From Microlunatus kandeliicorticis (GTDB lineage: Bacteria; Actinomycetota; Actinomycetes; Propionibacteriales; Propionibacteriaceae), in assembly GCF_014137855.1 (NCBI RefSeq), contig NZ_JACGWT010000003.1:372001-436000 (forward strand): 64,000 nt of DNA, read 5' to 3'. Both the position numbers and the translations under genes were made by a program. This document shows positions 17,889 through 30,331 of the stretch, piece by piece. Numbering within the stretch: the stretch's first letter is position 1; every line of letters begins with the position of its first letter. The notes beneath the pieces were generated by a model. The model had not been told where the DNA came from, ran no database searches, and saw only the letters and a program-made list of their open reading frames with translations.

Positions 17889-19490
17889 ATGCCCACCCGT
17901 CGCCGCCTGCTCGCCGGAGCGGCCGCCGCGTCGATCGGTGCGGCAGCCGGGTGCTCGACCGACGAGCCCGGTCCGCGGCCCGACGGCTCCACCCCGCCAC
18001 CGACCGCGTCGGCGAGGTCCACACCGGCCCCGCCCGCTCCGGCCAGGCCCGCCACCGCCGACGCCGCGTTCGACGTGGTCGCCGAGAACGCCCGGCCGGG
18101 TGACCCGGACTGGGGGATCACCGGCGCGAGCCCGTCGAACCCATCCGTCGAGGGCTGGGCCGACCGCAGCAGCGTTCCGGTCGGGGGCGCGTTCGGTCTG
18201 CACGTGAGCAGCCGCGCGGGCGCCTTCCGCGTCCGTGCCTTCCGGATCGGGTGGTACGGCGGCGCGGGCGCCCGACTGGTGTGGACCTCGCCGACCGTCG
18301 CCGGCCGTCGGCAACCCGCCCCGCGGGTCGCCCCGGTCACCCGCACGGCCCGGGCCGACTGGTCCCGCACGCTGGAGGTCGACACCTCCGGCTGGCCGCC
18401 GGGCTGCTACCTGCTCCGGCTCGACGCCGAACGCGGCAGCGGCCGACGGTTCGTCCCGCTCACCGTCACCGCGCCCGACGTCCGCGGCCGGCTGGTGATC
18501 ATCAACGCGCCGGCCACCTGGCAGGCCTACAACACCTGGGGCGGTTACAGCCTCTACCAGGGTCCGGACGGCGCCCTGGCCAGCCGCTCGCTGGAGGTCA
18601 CCCTCGACCGGCCGTACAGCCAGCAGCACGGGGCCGGCCTGTTCGCCGTCTACGAGCAGCCGCTGGTCCAGTTCGCCGAGCGGCTCGGGCTCCCGGTCGG
18701 CTATCTGACCGGCCCGGACGTCGCCGGGGACCCGCACGCGCTCGACGGCGCGGTGGCGATGGTCTCGCCCGGCCACGACGAGTACTGGTCGCCCGAGCAG
18801 CGCCGGCACGTGACCGCGGCCCGCGACGCCGGCACCAACCTCGCCGTGCTCGGCGCCAACGCCTGCTACCGCCGGATCCGGCTCGCGCCGTCCGACCCGT
18901 CCTCGGGTGCCCGGCCCGCGCGGACCGTGGTCTGCTACAAGGGCGACTACGCCCTGGACCCCGGCTACCGCGCCGGCGACCCGGCCACCACCGACTACCG
19001 GCTGGCACCGGACCGCGACCCGGAGAGCCGACTGCTGGGCGTCCTCTACGAGGGCTTCCCGTGCGACGAGCCGTGGCGGGTCACCGACCCGGGCGCGTGG
19101 GTGTTCGCCGGCACCGGCGTCCGCGCCGGCGAGAGCTTCCCGCACCTGGTCGGCGTCGAGTTCGACCGGGTCAACCCGGCCTACCCCACTCCGCGTCCGA
19201 TCCAGGTGCTCGCCCACTCACCCGTGCTGATGGCCGACGGTCCCACCCACGCCGACGCGTCCTGGGCCACCCTGCCCGCCGGCGCCGGCGTGTTCGCCAG
19301 CGGCACCATGCGCTGGGTCGAGGCGCTCCGCGCCCGCGGCCCGGGGCGACCGGGCCACGACCACGGACTCGACGGTCGCACCGGCGCCTTCGTCCGCCGG
19401 GTGACCGCCACCGTGCTGCACACCTTCGCCGCCGGGCCGGCCGGCCGGATCCACCCCGCCACCGACGACCTCGACCGGGTCTACGGCTGA
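17889..19490 (+). CDS. Tat-exported lipoprotein with N,N-dimethylformamidase beta-subunit-like domain
   Basis: A 533-residue protein. The N-terminus PTRRRLLAGAAAASIGAAAGC has a twin-arginine motif and a lipobox ending in Cys, so it is probably exported folded and lipid-anchored. A Pro/Thr/Ser-rich linker follows to about residue 60. The rest matches the large C-terminal domain of N,N-dimethylformamidase beta subunit proteins: FRIGWYGGAGARLVW, WQAYNTWGGYSLY, VSPGHDEYWSPEQR and GANACYRRIR. Such domains are common in secreted actinobacterial proteins without proven amidase activity. The ATG at 17889 puts the twin arginines at residues 4-5; an upstream TTG adds only four residues. Confidence 0.85.
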   Translation: MPTRRRLLAGAAAASIGAAAGCSTDEPGPRPDGSTPPPTASARSTPAPPAPARPATADAAFDVVAENARPGDPDWGITGASPSNPSVEGWADRSSVPVGGAFGLHVSSRAGAFRVRAFRIGWYGGAGARLVWTSPTVAGRRQPAPRVAPVTRTARADWSRTLEVDTSGWPPGCYLLRLDAERGSGRRFVPLTVTAPDVRGRLVIINAPATWQAYNTWGGYSLYQGPDGALASRSLEVTLDRPYSQQHGAGLFAVYEQPLVQFAERLGLPVGYLTGPDVAGDPHALDGAVAMVSPGHDEYWSPEQRRHVTAARDAGTNLAVLGANACYRRIRLAPSDPSSGARPARTVVCYKGDYALDPGYRAGDPATTDYRLAPDRDPESRLLGVLYEGFPCDEPWRVTDPGAWVFAGTGVRAGESFPHLVGVEFDRVNPAYPTPRPIQVLAHSPVLMADGPTHADASWATLPAGAGVFASGTMRWVEALRARGPGRPGHDHGLDGRTGAFVRRVTATVLHTFAAGPAGRIHPATDDLDRVYG

Positions 19491-19509
19491 ACCGATCGAC
19501 CGCGGGGGG

Positions 19510-20139
19510 TCAGCCGCGCTCGGCGGCGACCACCCGCGCCTCGAGCGCGCGGAGGGCGTCCCGGGTGGCCTGTTCGGCGTCGATCCCGCTGGCCTGCGCG
19601 CGGGCGACCAGCGCCAGCAGCGCGGGGCCGAGCTCGTCCGCGCTGATCGGGGTGGCGTCCAGCTCGACGTCGACCCGGTGCGACCGCGCCCGGCCGACCA
19701 CCTTGGCCGCGCGGGAGAGCGCCGACATGTCGGGGATCCCGTCGAGGGCCGAGCTGCGCTGCTTCTCCACCGCCTTGCGCCGCTCCCAGAGGTCGAGGAG
19801 GTCATCCGGGACGTCCTCGCCGGCGAACACGTGCGGGTGCCGGCGGACCAGCTTGTCCGCGATCCCGGCGGCCACGTCGTCGAGGTCGAACGCGCCGCGC
19901 TCGGCGGCGATCTCGGCGTGGAAGTAGACCTGGAAGAGCAGGTCACCGAGCTCCTCCCGGAGCTGGACGTCCCCCGCCTCGGTGTCGCCGGCGACCGTCT
20001 CCAGCGCCTCGACGACCTCGAAGGTCTCCTCCACCAGATAGGGCACCAGCGAGCGGTGGGTCTGCTCGGCGTCCCACGGACAGTCGGCCCGCAGCCGGTG
20101 CATCACCTCGGCCAGCCGGAGAAGCTCGCCGCCGGTCAC
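19510..20139 (-). CDS. mazG: MazG-family nucleoside triphosphate pyrophosphohydrolase
   Basis: A 209-residue protein. The MazG core is visible: LRADCPWDAEQTHRSL, the metal-binding EETFEVVEAL and EELGDLLFQVYFHAEIA (ExxE...ExxD). It cleaves non-canonical or excess NTPs to NMP and pyrophosphate. Only the first half of the two-domain E. coli MazG is clearly conserved; the C-terminal part is shorter. The GTG start overlaps the stop of the surA-like gene by four bases (GTGA), so the pair is translationally coupled. The mfd-surA/lpqU-mazG order is conserved in actinomycetes. Confidence 0.92.
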   Translation of the reverse strand: MTGGELLRLAEVMHRLRADCPWDAEQTHRSLVPYLVEETFEVVEALETVAGDTEAGDVQLREELGDLLFQVYFHAEIAAERGAFDLDDVAAGIADKLVRRHPHVFAGEDVPDDLLDLWERRKAVEKQRSSALDGIPDMSALSRAAKVVGRARSHRVDVELDATPISADELGPALLALVARAQASGIDAEQATRDALRALEARVVAAERG

Positions 20140-20654
20140 GGGGTCTGCTGCAGCACCTGCGACAGCGAGCCGTTGCCGGCGATCACGGTCACGCTCTGCC
20201 CGGGCTGCCAGCTGCCGTAGCGCGGGTTGACCACCACGTCGGAGCCCGCGATCAGCTTGGCGAACTGCTGCTCGCCCAGCCGCTTGGTCATGATCGAGGT
20301 GTCGGCCACGTCGTAGACGAAGTCGCGGGCCGCCGGGACGGACAGCGCCTGCTCGCTGAGCTCGGCGTCCCGGTCGGCGTCGGTGATGGTGATCCCCTGC
20401 TGCTGCGCGACGTGCTCGGCGATCTCGCCCTGGATCAGCACGGTGAGCACCTGGTCGCGGCTGAGGGTGTTGCCGGATCCGGCCAGCACCTCCCCCGCCG
20501 CGGTGACCGACTGCTCGAGGGTGGACCGGCTGATCTTGCTGCCGTCCACCACCGCGGCGGCGTCGGGTGACTCGGTGCAGCCGCTGACCAGGACGCCGGC
20601 GACGAGCAGCGCCGAGACGACCGACCAACGACGGCGACCCGTGGTCCTATTCAC
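20136..20654 (-). CDS. SurA N-terminal-like lipoprotein
   Basis: A 172-residue lipoprotein: basic start, hydrophobic VVSALLVAGVLV, lipobox VSGC at about residue 26. The mature part resembles the SurA/PrsA N-terminal chaperone helices (AAVVDGSKISRSTLEQSV; TLSRDQVLTVLIQGEIAEHVAQ). No parvulin PPIase domain follows, so it should be a chaperone-like extracytoplasmic protein. The GTG start has GAGGAGG nine bases upstream. It is placed between mfd and mazG, where Mycobacterium has a lipoprotein gene. A perfect 18-bp palindrome lies in its leader. Confidence 0.85.
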   Translation of the reverse strand: MNRTTGRRRWSVVSALLVAGVLVSGCTESPDAAAVVDGSKISRSTLEQSVTAAGEVLAGSGNTLSRDQVLTVLIQGEIAEHVAQQQGITITDADRDAELSEQALSVPAARDFVYDVADTSIMTKRLGEQQFAKLIAGSDVVVNPRYGSWQPGQSVTVIAGNGSLSQVLQQTP

Positions 20655-20672
20655 TGCGGCATCCTCCTCGGT

Positions 20673-20690
20673 CGCGACGCCGGCGTCGCG
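20673..20690. promoter_or_regulatory. perfect 18-bp palindrome CGCGACGCCGGCGTCGCG
   Basis: Self-complementary sequence 19 bases upstream of the surA-like start and 83 bases past the mfd stop. It could be an operator, a processing hairpin between mfd and the next gene, or a weak terminator. Its exact symmetry is seen directly; the role is not known. Confidence 0.4.
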
Positions 20691-20772
20691 GAGTCCGGTG
20701 GGTGGGTCCGGGCTCGGATCCTACGGCACCCGCCCCGCGCGGGACGGCAGCCCGGGACCGGCGCCGCGACGC

Positions 20773-24387
<3,615 letters not shown>

Positions 24388-24797
24388 CGGACCAACCTAC
24401 CCGTCCGCACCGACACCCGGGACGGCCGGACGGAGCGCCGCCGAACCCCGGCTCCGCCGCCGGGCTGCGCTTCCTGAGCGGACGGTTCGTATCACTGCCA
24501 TTGCGAAGCTCAATAGCAAGGCTATCCGGCTGGTCTTCGCCCGGACCGCGGGTGATGATGGACCGGCCCGAACGTTCCTTCGCGTCCACGAAGCCGGTGT
24601 TCACCAGGTGATCCAGCCCTGATGTGCCGGGCCGCAGTGCGGCCCGACGGACCCACCTCGGGTCCCCTCGTCTCTCTTCCCCACTCCCCCACGTCTCGTC
24701 CGCACGCGCGCCCACGTCGCCGCGCGTCCCGGCCGGTCGCCGCGCGCCCGGCCCCTGCCTCACTGCTAATCGTCACCGCTCGTCTGGAGACCTTCTG
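24388..24797. other. 410-bp intergenic region between divergent mfd and ABC exporter genes
   Basis: No gene is supported here. The centre (about 24487-24537) is distinctly more AT-rich than its surroundings and contains TTGC-N11-GCAA (24504-24522). That makes it the best place for the two divergent promoters or a regulator site, but no convincing -10/-35 spacing was found. The exporter ATG at 24798 is preceded by GGAGAC. Confidence 0.45.
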
Positions 24798-27700
24798 ATG
24801 TCCGGCCCCACGGCCACCCTGCTGCCCTTCCGCAGACCCCGTCCGATCCCGTCCTCCGCACCGCCCGTCGATCCGGCCGGCTCGGTGCCCGACGCCCCGG
24901 GGTGGTGGCCGCGGATCCGGCCGCACCTCGCCCGGCACAAGCTGATCGTCGGCTCGGCGATGACCCTGGCCGCCCTGTACGCGGCGCTGACCGCCTTCGT
25001 CCCGCTGCTCACCCAGCGGATCGTGGACGACGCGATCGTCACCCACCGGCTGCCGGTGGTGCCGATGATCGGCCTGCTCGGCGCCGCCGGTGTGGTGATC
25101 TTCCTGCTCTCGGCGACCTGGCGCTACCTGTCGGCCAAGGCGGCGCTGCGCGTCCAGCACGACCTGCGCAACGGGATCTACGACACCCTGCAGCGACTCG
25201 ACTTCACCGGGCACGCGCAGCTGCAGTCGGGCCAGCTGGTCTCGCGGGCCAGCAGCGACCTGCGCTGGATCCAGGTCGGGATGGGATGGCTGCCCGAGGT
25301 CGCCTCGACGGTGATCGGGATCAGCGTCTCGATCGTCATCATGATCACGCTGTCCCCGCCGCTGGCCGCCGTGGTGGTGGTGATCATCGTCGTGGTCTTC
25401 GCGGTCACCCACCGGATGCGGACCCGGGTGCACGCGGCCGGTTGGGACGCCCAGCAGCGCGAGGCCGACATGACCACCGAGGTGGAGGAGTCGGTCACCG
25501 GCGTGCGGGTGGTCCGGGCCTTCGGCCAGGAGGACGCCGAGACCGCGCGGCTGCACCGCACCCTGCTGGCCATGTTCGCCGCCCGGGTCCGGGCGGTGCG
25601 GTTGCGCGCGCCGTTCTTCGCCTCGCTGATGGCCGGCCCGCAGGTCGGCCAGGTGATCATGCTCGCGCTCGGCGGCGGCCTGGTGCTGACCGGCCACCTG
25701 ACCATCGGCGTGTTCCTGGCCTTCTCGTCCTACCTGACCGGGCTCGCCGGCAAGACCCGGGTGGCCGGGATGATCCTCAGCAACTTCCCGCAGACCCAGG
25801 CGGCGATCGAGCGGGTCGGCGAGATCCTCGACCTGCGTCCCTCGATGGTCGAGCCGGCCGAGCCGGTCCGGGCCACCGGCGCCGGGGCGATCAGCTTCCG
25901 GGACGTGTCCTTCGGCTACGCCGACGGCGACGGGCACCTGGTGCTCGACGGCTTCGACCTCGACGTGGCCGCCGGCGAGTCGATCGCGCTGGTCGGGCCG
26001 TCCGGCTGCGGCAAGTCGACGGCGATGCAGCTGGTGCCGCGGTTCTTCGACGCGGTCGACGGCCAGGTGCTGGTCGACGGCGTCGACGTCCGCGACCAGT
26101 CCGCCGCCGAGCTCCGGCGCCGGGTCGGGGTGGTGTTCGAGAACAGCTTCCTGTTCTCCGACACCATCGCGGCCAACATCTCCTACGGCGTGCCCGACGC
26201 GACCCCGGAGCAGATCGAGCGCGCCGCCCGGGCCGCGATGGCGCACGACTTCATCACCGCCACCCCGGACGGCTACGACACCGTGGTCGGGGAGCAGGGC
26301 ATGACCCTGTCGGGTGGTCAGCGGCAGCGGGTCGCGCTGGCCCGCGCGATCCTCACCGACCCCGACGTGCTGCTGCTCGACGACGCCACCAGCAGCGTGG
26401 ACGTCGCGGTCGAGCGCGAGATCCACGCCAACCTCGGCCCGTTCCTCGAGGCACGGACGACGATCATGGTCGCCTACCGCGAGTCGACGGTCCGGATGGC
26501 CGACCGGGTGGTGCTGGTCGAGGGCGGCCGGGTGCTGGACACCGGCAGCCACGAGGAACTGTTCGCCCGCAGCCCGCTCTACCGCGACCTGTTCGGCGAC
26601 CTCGCCGAGGACGTCCCGGCCGGCACCGCCGGTGGCGAGCAGGCGGCGGCCGAGCTGCTGCCCGCGGCCCGGCGCGGCGAGTTCGAGCCGACCGCCTCGT
26701 CCTGGGAGTCGCGGGCCGACCAGACCGGCCGGCTGCCCGCCGCGCTGCGCTCGCTCTCCGAGCCCACCTCGCCGCGGATCGCGGCCCGGATCGCCGCGCT
26801 CCCCGACTTCGGGGACACCCCGGGTCTGGACCTCGAGGCCGAGGGCCGCACGCAGGAGCGGTTCACCCTGCTGCACTTCCTCAAGCCCTACCGGTTCGGG
26901 CTGCTCGCCGGCCTGCTGCTGGTAGCCGCCGAGGCGGTGCTCAACCTGATCAACCCGCTGCTGATCCGCGAGGGCGTCAACCTGGGCATGATCGGCAAGT
27001 CGACCACCGCGCTCGCGCTGGTGACGGCGGCCACCCTGGCGCTGGTCACCGGGCTGTTCTTCGTCCAGCGCGGCTCGCAGCTGCAGACCCAGCGGACCAC
27101 CGAGCGACTGCTGGTCGCGCTGCGGTCGCGGGTCTACGGCCAGCTGCAACGGCTGGGCATCGACTTCTACGACCGGACCCAGACCGGCCGGGTGATGACC
27201 CGGATGACCTCCGACATCGACGCGATCGCCGAGCTGCTCCAAGTCGGGTTGATCAACCTGATGATGGCGGTGCTGACCTTCTGCGGCATGTCGGTGGTGA
27301 TCGTCGGTCTGGACTGGCGGCTCGCGCTGATCGTGCTCTGCGTGATCCCGCCGGCCGCGCTGGGCACCTGGTGGTACCGCCGCCGGGCCTCGGTCGCCTA
27401 CGACGAGGCGCGCGAGCGGACCTCGCTGCTCAACGCCAACCTGCAGGAGTCGCTGGCCGGCATCCGGGTCACCCACGCCTACCTGCGCGAGCAGCGCAAC
27501 CTGACCGCGTTCTCCGGGCTGGGTGGGGACTTCATGCTGTGGTCGCGGCGGAGCGCGTTCGCGACCTCGACCTACGTCGGCATGATCGAGTTCCTGTCCA
27601 CCGCGGCCACCGCGGCCACCCTCGGGGTCGGCTCGGTGCTGATCGGCAACGGCTCGCTGGCCCTGGGCACGCTGCTCGCCTTCCTGCTCTACCTGGCCCA

Positions 27701-28592
27701 GGCGTTCGCGCCGGTGCAGCAGATGGCGACCGTGTTCGACGTCTACCAGCGCGCCCGCGCCGGCCTGGTGAGGATCCGTGAGCTGCTCGGGCTGCAGACC
27801 TCGACGCCGGTGCGCGCCGACGCTCTCGACCCGGGTGCGGTCCGCGGCGAGATCGAGCTCGAAGGCGTCCGGCTGCGGTACGCCGGCACCTCGACCGACG
27901 CGCTCAAGCGGGTCGACCTGCGGATCCCGGCCGGTCAGCGGGTCGCCTTCGTCGGCCGCACCGGGGCCGGGAAGTCGACCACGGTCAAGATGGTGTCGCG
28001 GTTCTACGACCCGACCGAGGGCCGGATCCTGATCGACGGCGAGGACCTCGAGCACCTCGACCTGGCGCGCTACCGCCGCCAGCTCGGCTACGTCCCGCAG
28101 GAGCCGTTCCTGTTCAGCCGGTCGGTGCGCGACAACATCGCGTACGCCCGGCCGGAGGCGACCGACGCCGAGATCGAGGCGGCGGCCCGGGCCGTCGGCG
28201 CGCACGAGTTCATCTCGCGGCTGCCCGACGGCTACCACCAGGTGATCACCGAGCGCGGCCGGTCGCTGTCGGCCGGGCAGCGCCAGCTGCTCTGTCTGGC
28301 CCGGGCGCTGATCAACGACCCGGCGATCCTGATCCTCGACGAGGCGACCAGCAACCTCGACCTGGCCAGCGAGCGCAAGGTCAACCAGGCGATGCGGGTG
28401 GCCTCGCGCGGCCGGACCACGCTGGTGGTCACCCACCGGCCGCAGTCGCTGCACTGGGTGCAGCGGGTGCTGGTGGTGGCCGACGGCGAGATCGTCGGGG
28501 ACCACGAGGCGCGTCGCTATCTGAGCGAGACCCTGGGCTCCGGCTCGGCCGACGACGTCACCGAGTCCGAGGACGTCGCTCTGGCCGGCTGA
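24798..28592 (+). CDS. fused heterodimer-type ABC exporter (TMD-NBD-TMD-NBD)
   Basis: A 1264-residue protein containing two complete ABC exporter halves in one chain. NBD1 has Walker A GPSGCGKST (about 399), signature LSGGQRQRV, but Walker B LLLDDATSSVD (Asp for the catalytic Glu) and AYREST in place of AHRxST (Tyr for the switch His). NBD2 has GRTGAGKST (about 1053), LSAGQRQLL, canonical LILDEATSNLD and THRPQS. Thus one ATP site is degenerate and one is canonical, as in heterodimeric exporters like BmrCD and TM287/288. The halves usually come as two genes; here they are fused through a linker near residues 605-690. Probably a drug or lipid exporter; substrate unknown. Confidence 0.93.
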   Translation: MSGPTATLLPFRRPRPIPSSAPPVDPAGSVPDAPGWWPRIRPHLARHKLIVGSAMTLAALYAALTAFVPLLTQRIVDDAIVTHRLPVVPMIGLLGAAGVVIFLLSATWRYLSAKAALRVQHDLRNGIYDTLQRLDFTGHAQLQSGQLVSRASSDLRWIQVGMGWLPEVASTVIGISVSIVIMITLSPPLAAVVVVIIVVVFAVTHRMRTRVHAAGWDAQQREADMTTEVEESVTGVRVVRAFGQEDAETARLHRTLLAMFAARVRAVRLRAPFFASLMAGPQVGQVIMLALGGGLVLTGHLTIGVFLAFSSYLTGLAGKTRVAGMILSNFPQTQAAIERVGEILDLRPSMVEPAEPVRATGAGAISFRDVSFGYADGDGHLVLDGFDLDVAAGESIALVGPSGCGKSTAMQLVPRFFDAVDGQVLVDGVDVRDQSAAELRRRVGVVFENSFLFSDTIAANISYGVPDATPEQIERAARAAMAHDFITATPDGYDTVVGEQGMTLSGGQRQRVALARAILTDPDVLLLDDATSSVDVAVEREIHANLGPFLEARTTIMVAYRESTVRMADRVVLVEGGRVLDTGSHEELFARSPLYRDLFGDLAEDVPAGTAGGEQAAAELLPAARRGEFEPTASSWESRADQTGRLPAALRSLSEPTSPRIAARIAALPDFGDTPGLDLEAEGRTQERFTLLHFLKPYRFGLLAGLLLVAAEAVLNLINPLLIREGVNLGMIGKSTTALALVTAATLALVTGLFFVQRGSQLQTQRTTERLLVALRSRVYGQLQRLGIDFYDRTQTGRVMTRMTSDIDAIAELLQVGLINLMMAVLTFCGMSVVIVGLDWRLALIVLCVIPPAALGTWWYRRRASVAYDEARERTSLLNANLQESLAGIRVTHAYLREQRNLTAFSGLGGDFMLWSRRSAFATSTYVGMIEFLSTAATAATLGVGSVLIGNGSLALGTLLAFLLYLAQAFAPVQQMATVFDVYQRARAGLVRIRELLGLQTSTPVRADALDPGAVRGEIELEGVRLRYAGTSTDALKRVDLRIPAGQRVAFVGRTGAGKSTTVKMVSRFYDPTEGRILIDGEDLEHLDLARYRRQLGYVPQEPFLFSRSVRDNIAYARPEATDAEIEAAARAVGAHEFISRLPDGYHQVITERGRSLSAGQRQLLCLARALINDPAILILDEATSNLDLASERKVNQAMRVASRGRTTLVVTHRPQSLHWVQRVLVVADGEIVGDHEARRYLSETLGSGSADDVTESEDVALAG

Positions 28593-28610
28593 GGCTCCGC
28601 GTGGCCTGGG

Positions 28611-28726
28611 CCTGTCGAGGGGCGGGGGCACCTGCGCTTCGACAGGCTCAGAGCGCGTTCCTCACCACGGTGCCCGGAGCCCGTCGAAGGGCGGGAGCAC
28701 CTGCGCTTCGACAGGCTCAGCGCGCA
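28611..28726. repeat. two copies of a palindromic intergenic repeat
   Basis: Copies at 28611-28657 and 28680-28726 share GCACCTGCGCTTCGACAGG and differ at a few bases. Each is an imperfect palindrome (CC[TC]GTCGA...TTCGACAGG) that can form a long hairpin. They lie between the convergent exporter and pth genes, so they could act as a bidirectional terminator. They are related to the repeats at 8.4 and 52.1 kb. Confidence 0.85.
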
Positions 28727-28745
28727 GACTGGGCGTGCGAGGGCG

Positions 28746-29333
28746 TCAGGAGTTGAAGGTGTTCTGGGTGCGCTCGAGGCCGACGGTGAGCAGCGACTCC
28801 ACGGCGTCGGCGGCCCGGCCGACCTCGATCTCGAGGTCGGTGCGCGCGCCCGCGGGGAAGTTGCTGAGCAGGAAGTCGGCGGGGTCCTGGCGGCCCGGTG
28901 GACGCCCCACGCCGAACCGGACCCGGTAGAAGTCGCCGGTGTCCAGGCTGCGGCGCATCGACTTGAGCCCGTTGTGGCCGTTGTCGCCACCGGCGAACTT
29001 GACCCGCAGCTGACCGAAGTCGATGTCGAGCTCGTCATGGACGGCGACGATCCGGTCGGGCGCGATCTTGTGGAAGGCGGCGAGCTTGACCACCGCCGCG
29101 CCGGAGTCGTTCATGAAGGTGCGTGGCTTGACCAGCACCAGCCGTGGGCTCTCGGCCCCGGGCGGGCCGAGCCGGGTCTCGGCGACCTCGGCGCGCATCC
29201 CCCGCGGCGCGGCGAACCGCACACTGCGGCGTCGCGCGAGCTCGTCGACCACCATGAAGCCGACGTTGTGGCGGTGACCGGCGTAGGTCGGGCCCGGGTT
29301 ACCGAGCCCGACCACCAGCCAGCTGTCTGCCAT
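28746..29333 (-). CDS. pth: peptidyl-tRNA hydrolase
   Basis: A 195-residue protein of normal Pth length. GLGNPGPTYAGHRHNVGF carries Asn12 and the catalytic His22, KPRTFMNDSG the peptide-binding Asn, and HDELDIDFGQLR the catalytic Asp. GGDNGHNGLKSM is the conserved tRNA-binding loop. It frees tRNA from dropped-off peptidyl-tRNA. The ATG start sits 49 bases after the rplY stop, and the glmU-prs-rplY-pth order is the usual actinobacterial one. Confidence 0.96.
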   Translation of the reverse strand: MADSWLVVGLGNPGPTYAGHRHNVGFMVVDELARRRSVRFAAPRGMRAEVAETRLGPPGAESPRLVLVKPRTFMNDSGAAVVKLAAFHKIAPDRIVAVHDELDIDFGQLRVKFAGGDNGHNGLKSMRRSLDTGDFYRVRFGVGRPPGRQDPADFLLSNFPAGARTDLEIEVGRAADAVESLLTVGLERTQNTFNS

Positions 29334-29382
29334 CGTGAGACGAACGACCTGCGCGCACCGGTCCGCACGGGACCGGCAGCGG

Positions 29383-30075
29383 TCAGGACTCGGAGTCGCC
29401 CTGGTCGGAGGACTCGGACCCGTCGGCGGACTCGCCGCCCTCGCCGTCCTCCGAGGACTCCTCGTCGGTCTCGGCCAGCGTCGGCTCGATGCCCACCTCG
29501 GCCTCGGCCTCGGCCAGGTCGGCCTCGATCTCCTCGGCGGTCGGCGCGTTGCTGACCCCGACGACCAACAGCTCGGGGTCGTCGACCAGGGTCGCGCCGT
29601 CGGGCAGCTTGAGGTCGCCGGCCAGGAACTGGGTGCCGGCGGTGGCGCCCTCCACCGAGACCGTGATCGCCTCGGGGATCCGGGTCGCCTCGGCCTCGAT
29701 CGAGACGGTGTTGCGGTCGGTCACCACCAGGGTGTCCGGAGCCGCCTCGCCCTCGACGTGGACGGCCACGTCGACGGTGACCTTCTCGCCGCGGCGGACG
29801 ATCAGCAGGTCGACGTGCTCGATGAAGCCCTTGATCGGGTCGCGCTGGACCTGCTTGGGCAGCGCCAGCTGGGACCGGCCGTCGACGTCGACGTCGAGCA
29901 ACGCGTTGCTCGCGCGCAGCGCCAGCTGGGTCTCGTGGCCCGGCAGGGTGATGTGGATCGGGTCGGTGCCGTGCCCGTACAGGACGGCGGGCACCTTGTG
30001 GGCGCGACGGATCCGGCGGGCGGCGCCCTTGCCGAACTCGGTGCGCATCTCGGCGGTCAGCTTGACCTCGGCCAC
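29383..30075 (-). CDS. rplY: 50S ribosomal protein L25/general stress protein Ctc
   Basis: A 230-residue protein. The N-terminal 95 residues are the L25 5S-rRNA-binding domain ([22 protein letters not shown]), followed by the TL5/Ctc C-terminal beta domain ([20 protein letters not shown]). The last 45 residues are a very acidic Glu/Asp/Ser tail ([16 protein letters not shown]). The GTG start has GAGGAGAT seven bases upstream. A 255-bp leader separates it from prs, so it may have its own promoter. Confidence 0.95.
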   Translation of the reverse strand: MAEVKLTAEMRTEFGKGAARRIRRAHKVPAVLYGHGTDPIHITLPGHETQLALRASNALLDVDVDGRSQLALPKQVQRDPIKGFIEHVDLLIVRRGEKVTVDVAVHVEGEAAPDTLVVTDRNTVSIEAEATRIPEAITVSVEGATAGTQFLAGDLKLPDGATLVDDPELLVVGVSNAPTAEEIEADLAEAEAEVGIEPTLAETDEESSEDGEGGESADGSESSDQGDSES

Positions 30076-30291
30076 TTCGACTATCTCCTCGAACTTCGGA
30101 ACTCGGTTGTGATGTCAGCGTCGCGACGACGCGACTGCCCGGAGCGAACCGGACGAGGTCAGTTTGATGACAGGCCCAAGAACTGGGCGGAACGTAGCGT
30201 CCTTGTCGATCACGGTCTGACCTGCCGACCCTCGCCGAGGCAACCGGTACAGCTTAGCCGACCGCCCCCAGGCCGTCACATCGCGACCGGC

Positions 30292-30331
30292 ACCGTCGCC
30301 GGACGCTCAGGTCACCCCGACCGGCGACGGT
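30292..30331 (-). terminator. hairpin at the end of prs
   Basis: ACCGTCGCCGG (30292-30302) and CCGGCGACGGT (30321-30331) form a perfect 11-bp stem with an 18-nt loop. It begins at the last base of the prs stop codon, so it should end or attenuate the glmU-prs transcript before rplY. Confidence 0.6.

Noticed and set aside
24522-28631. 1369-codon open frame on the minus strand opposite the ABC exporter
   Set aside because: Low-complexity shadow of a gene with complete ABC motifs; no start signal or domain.
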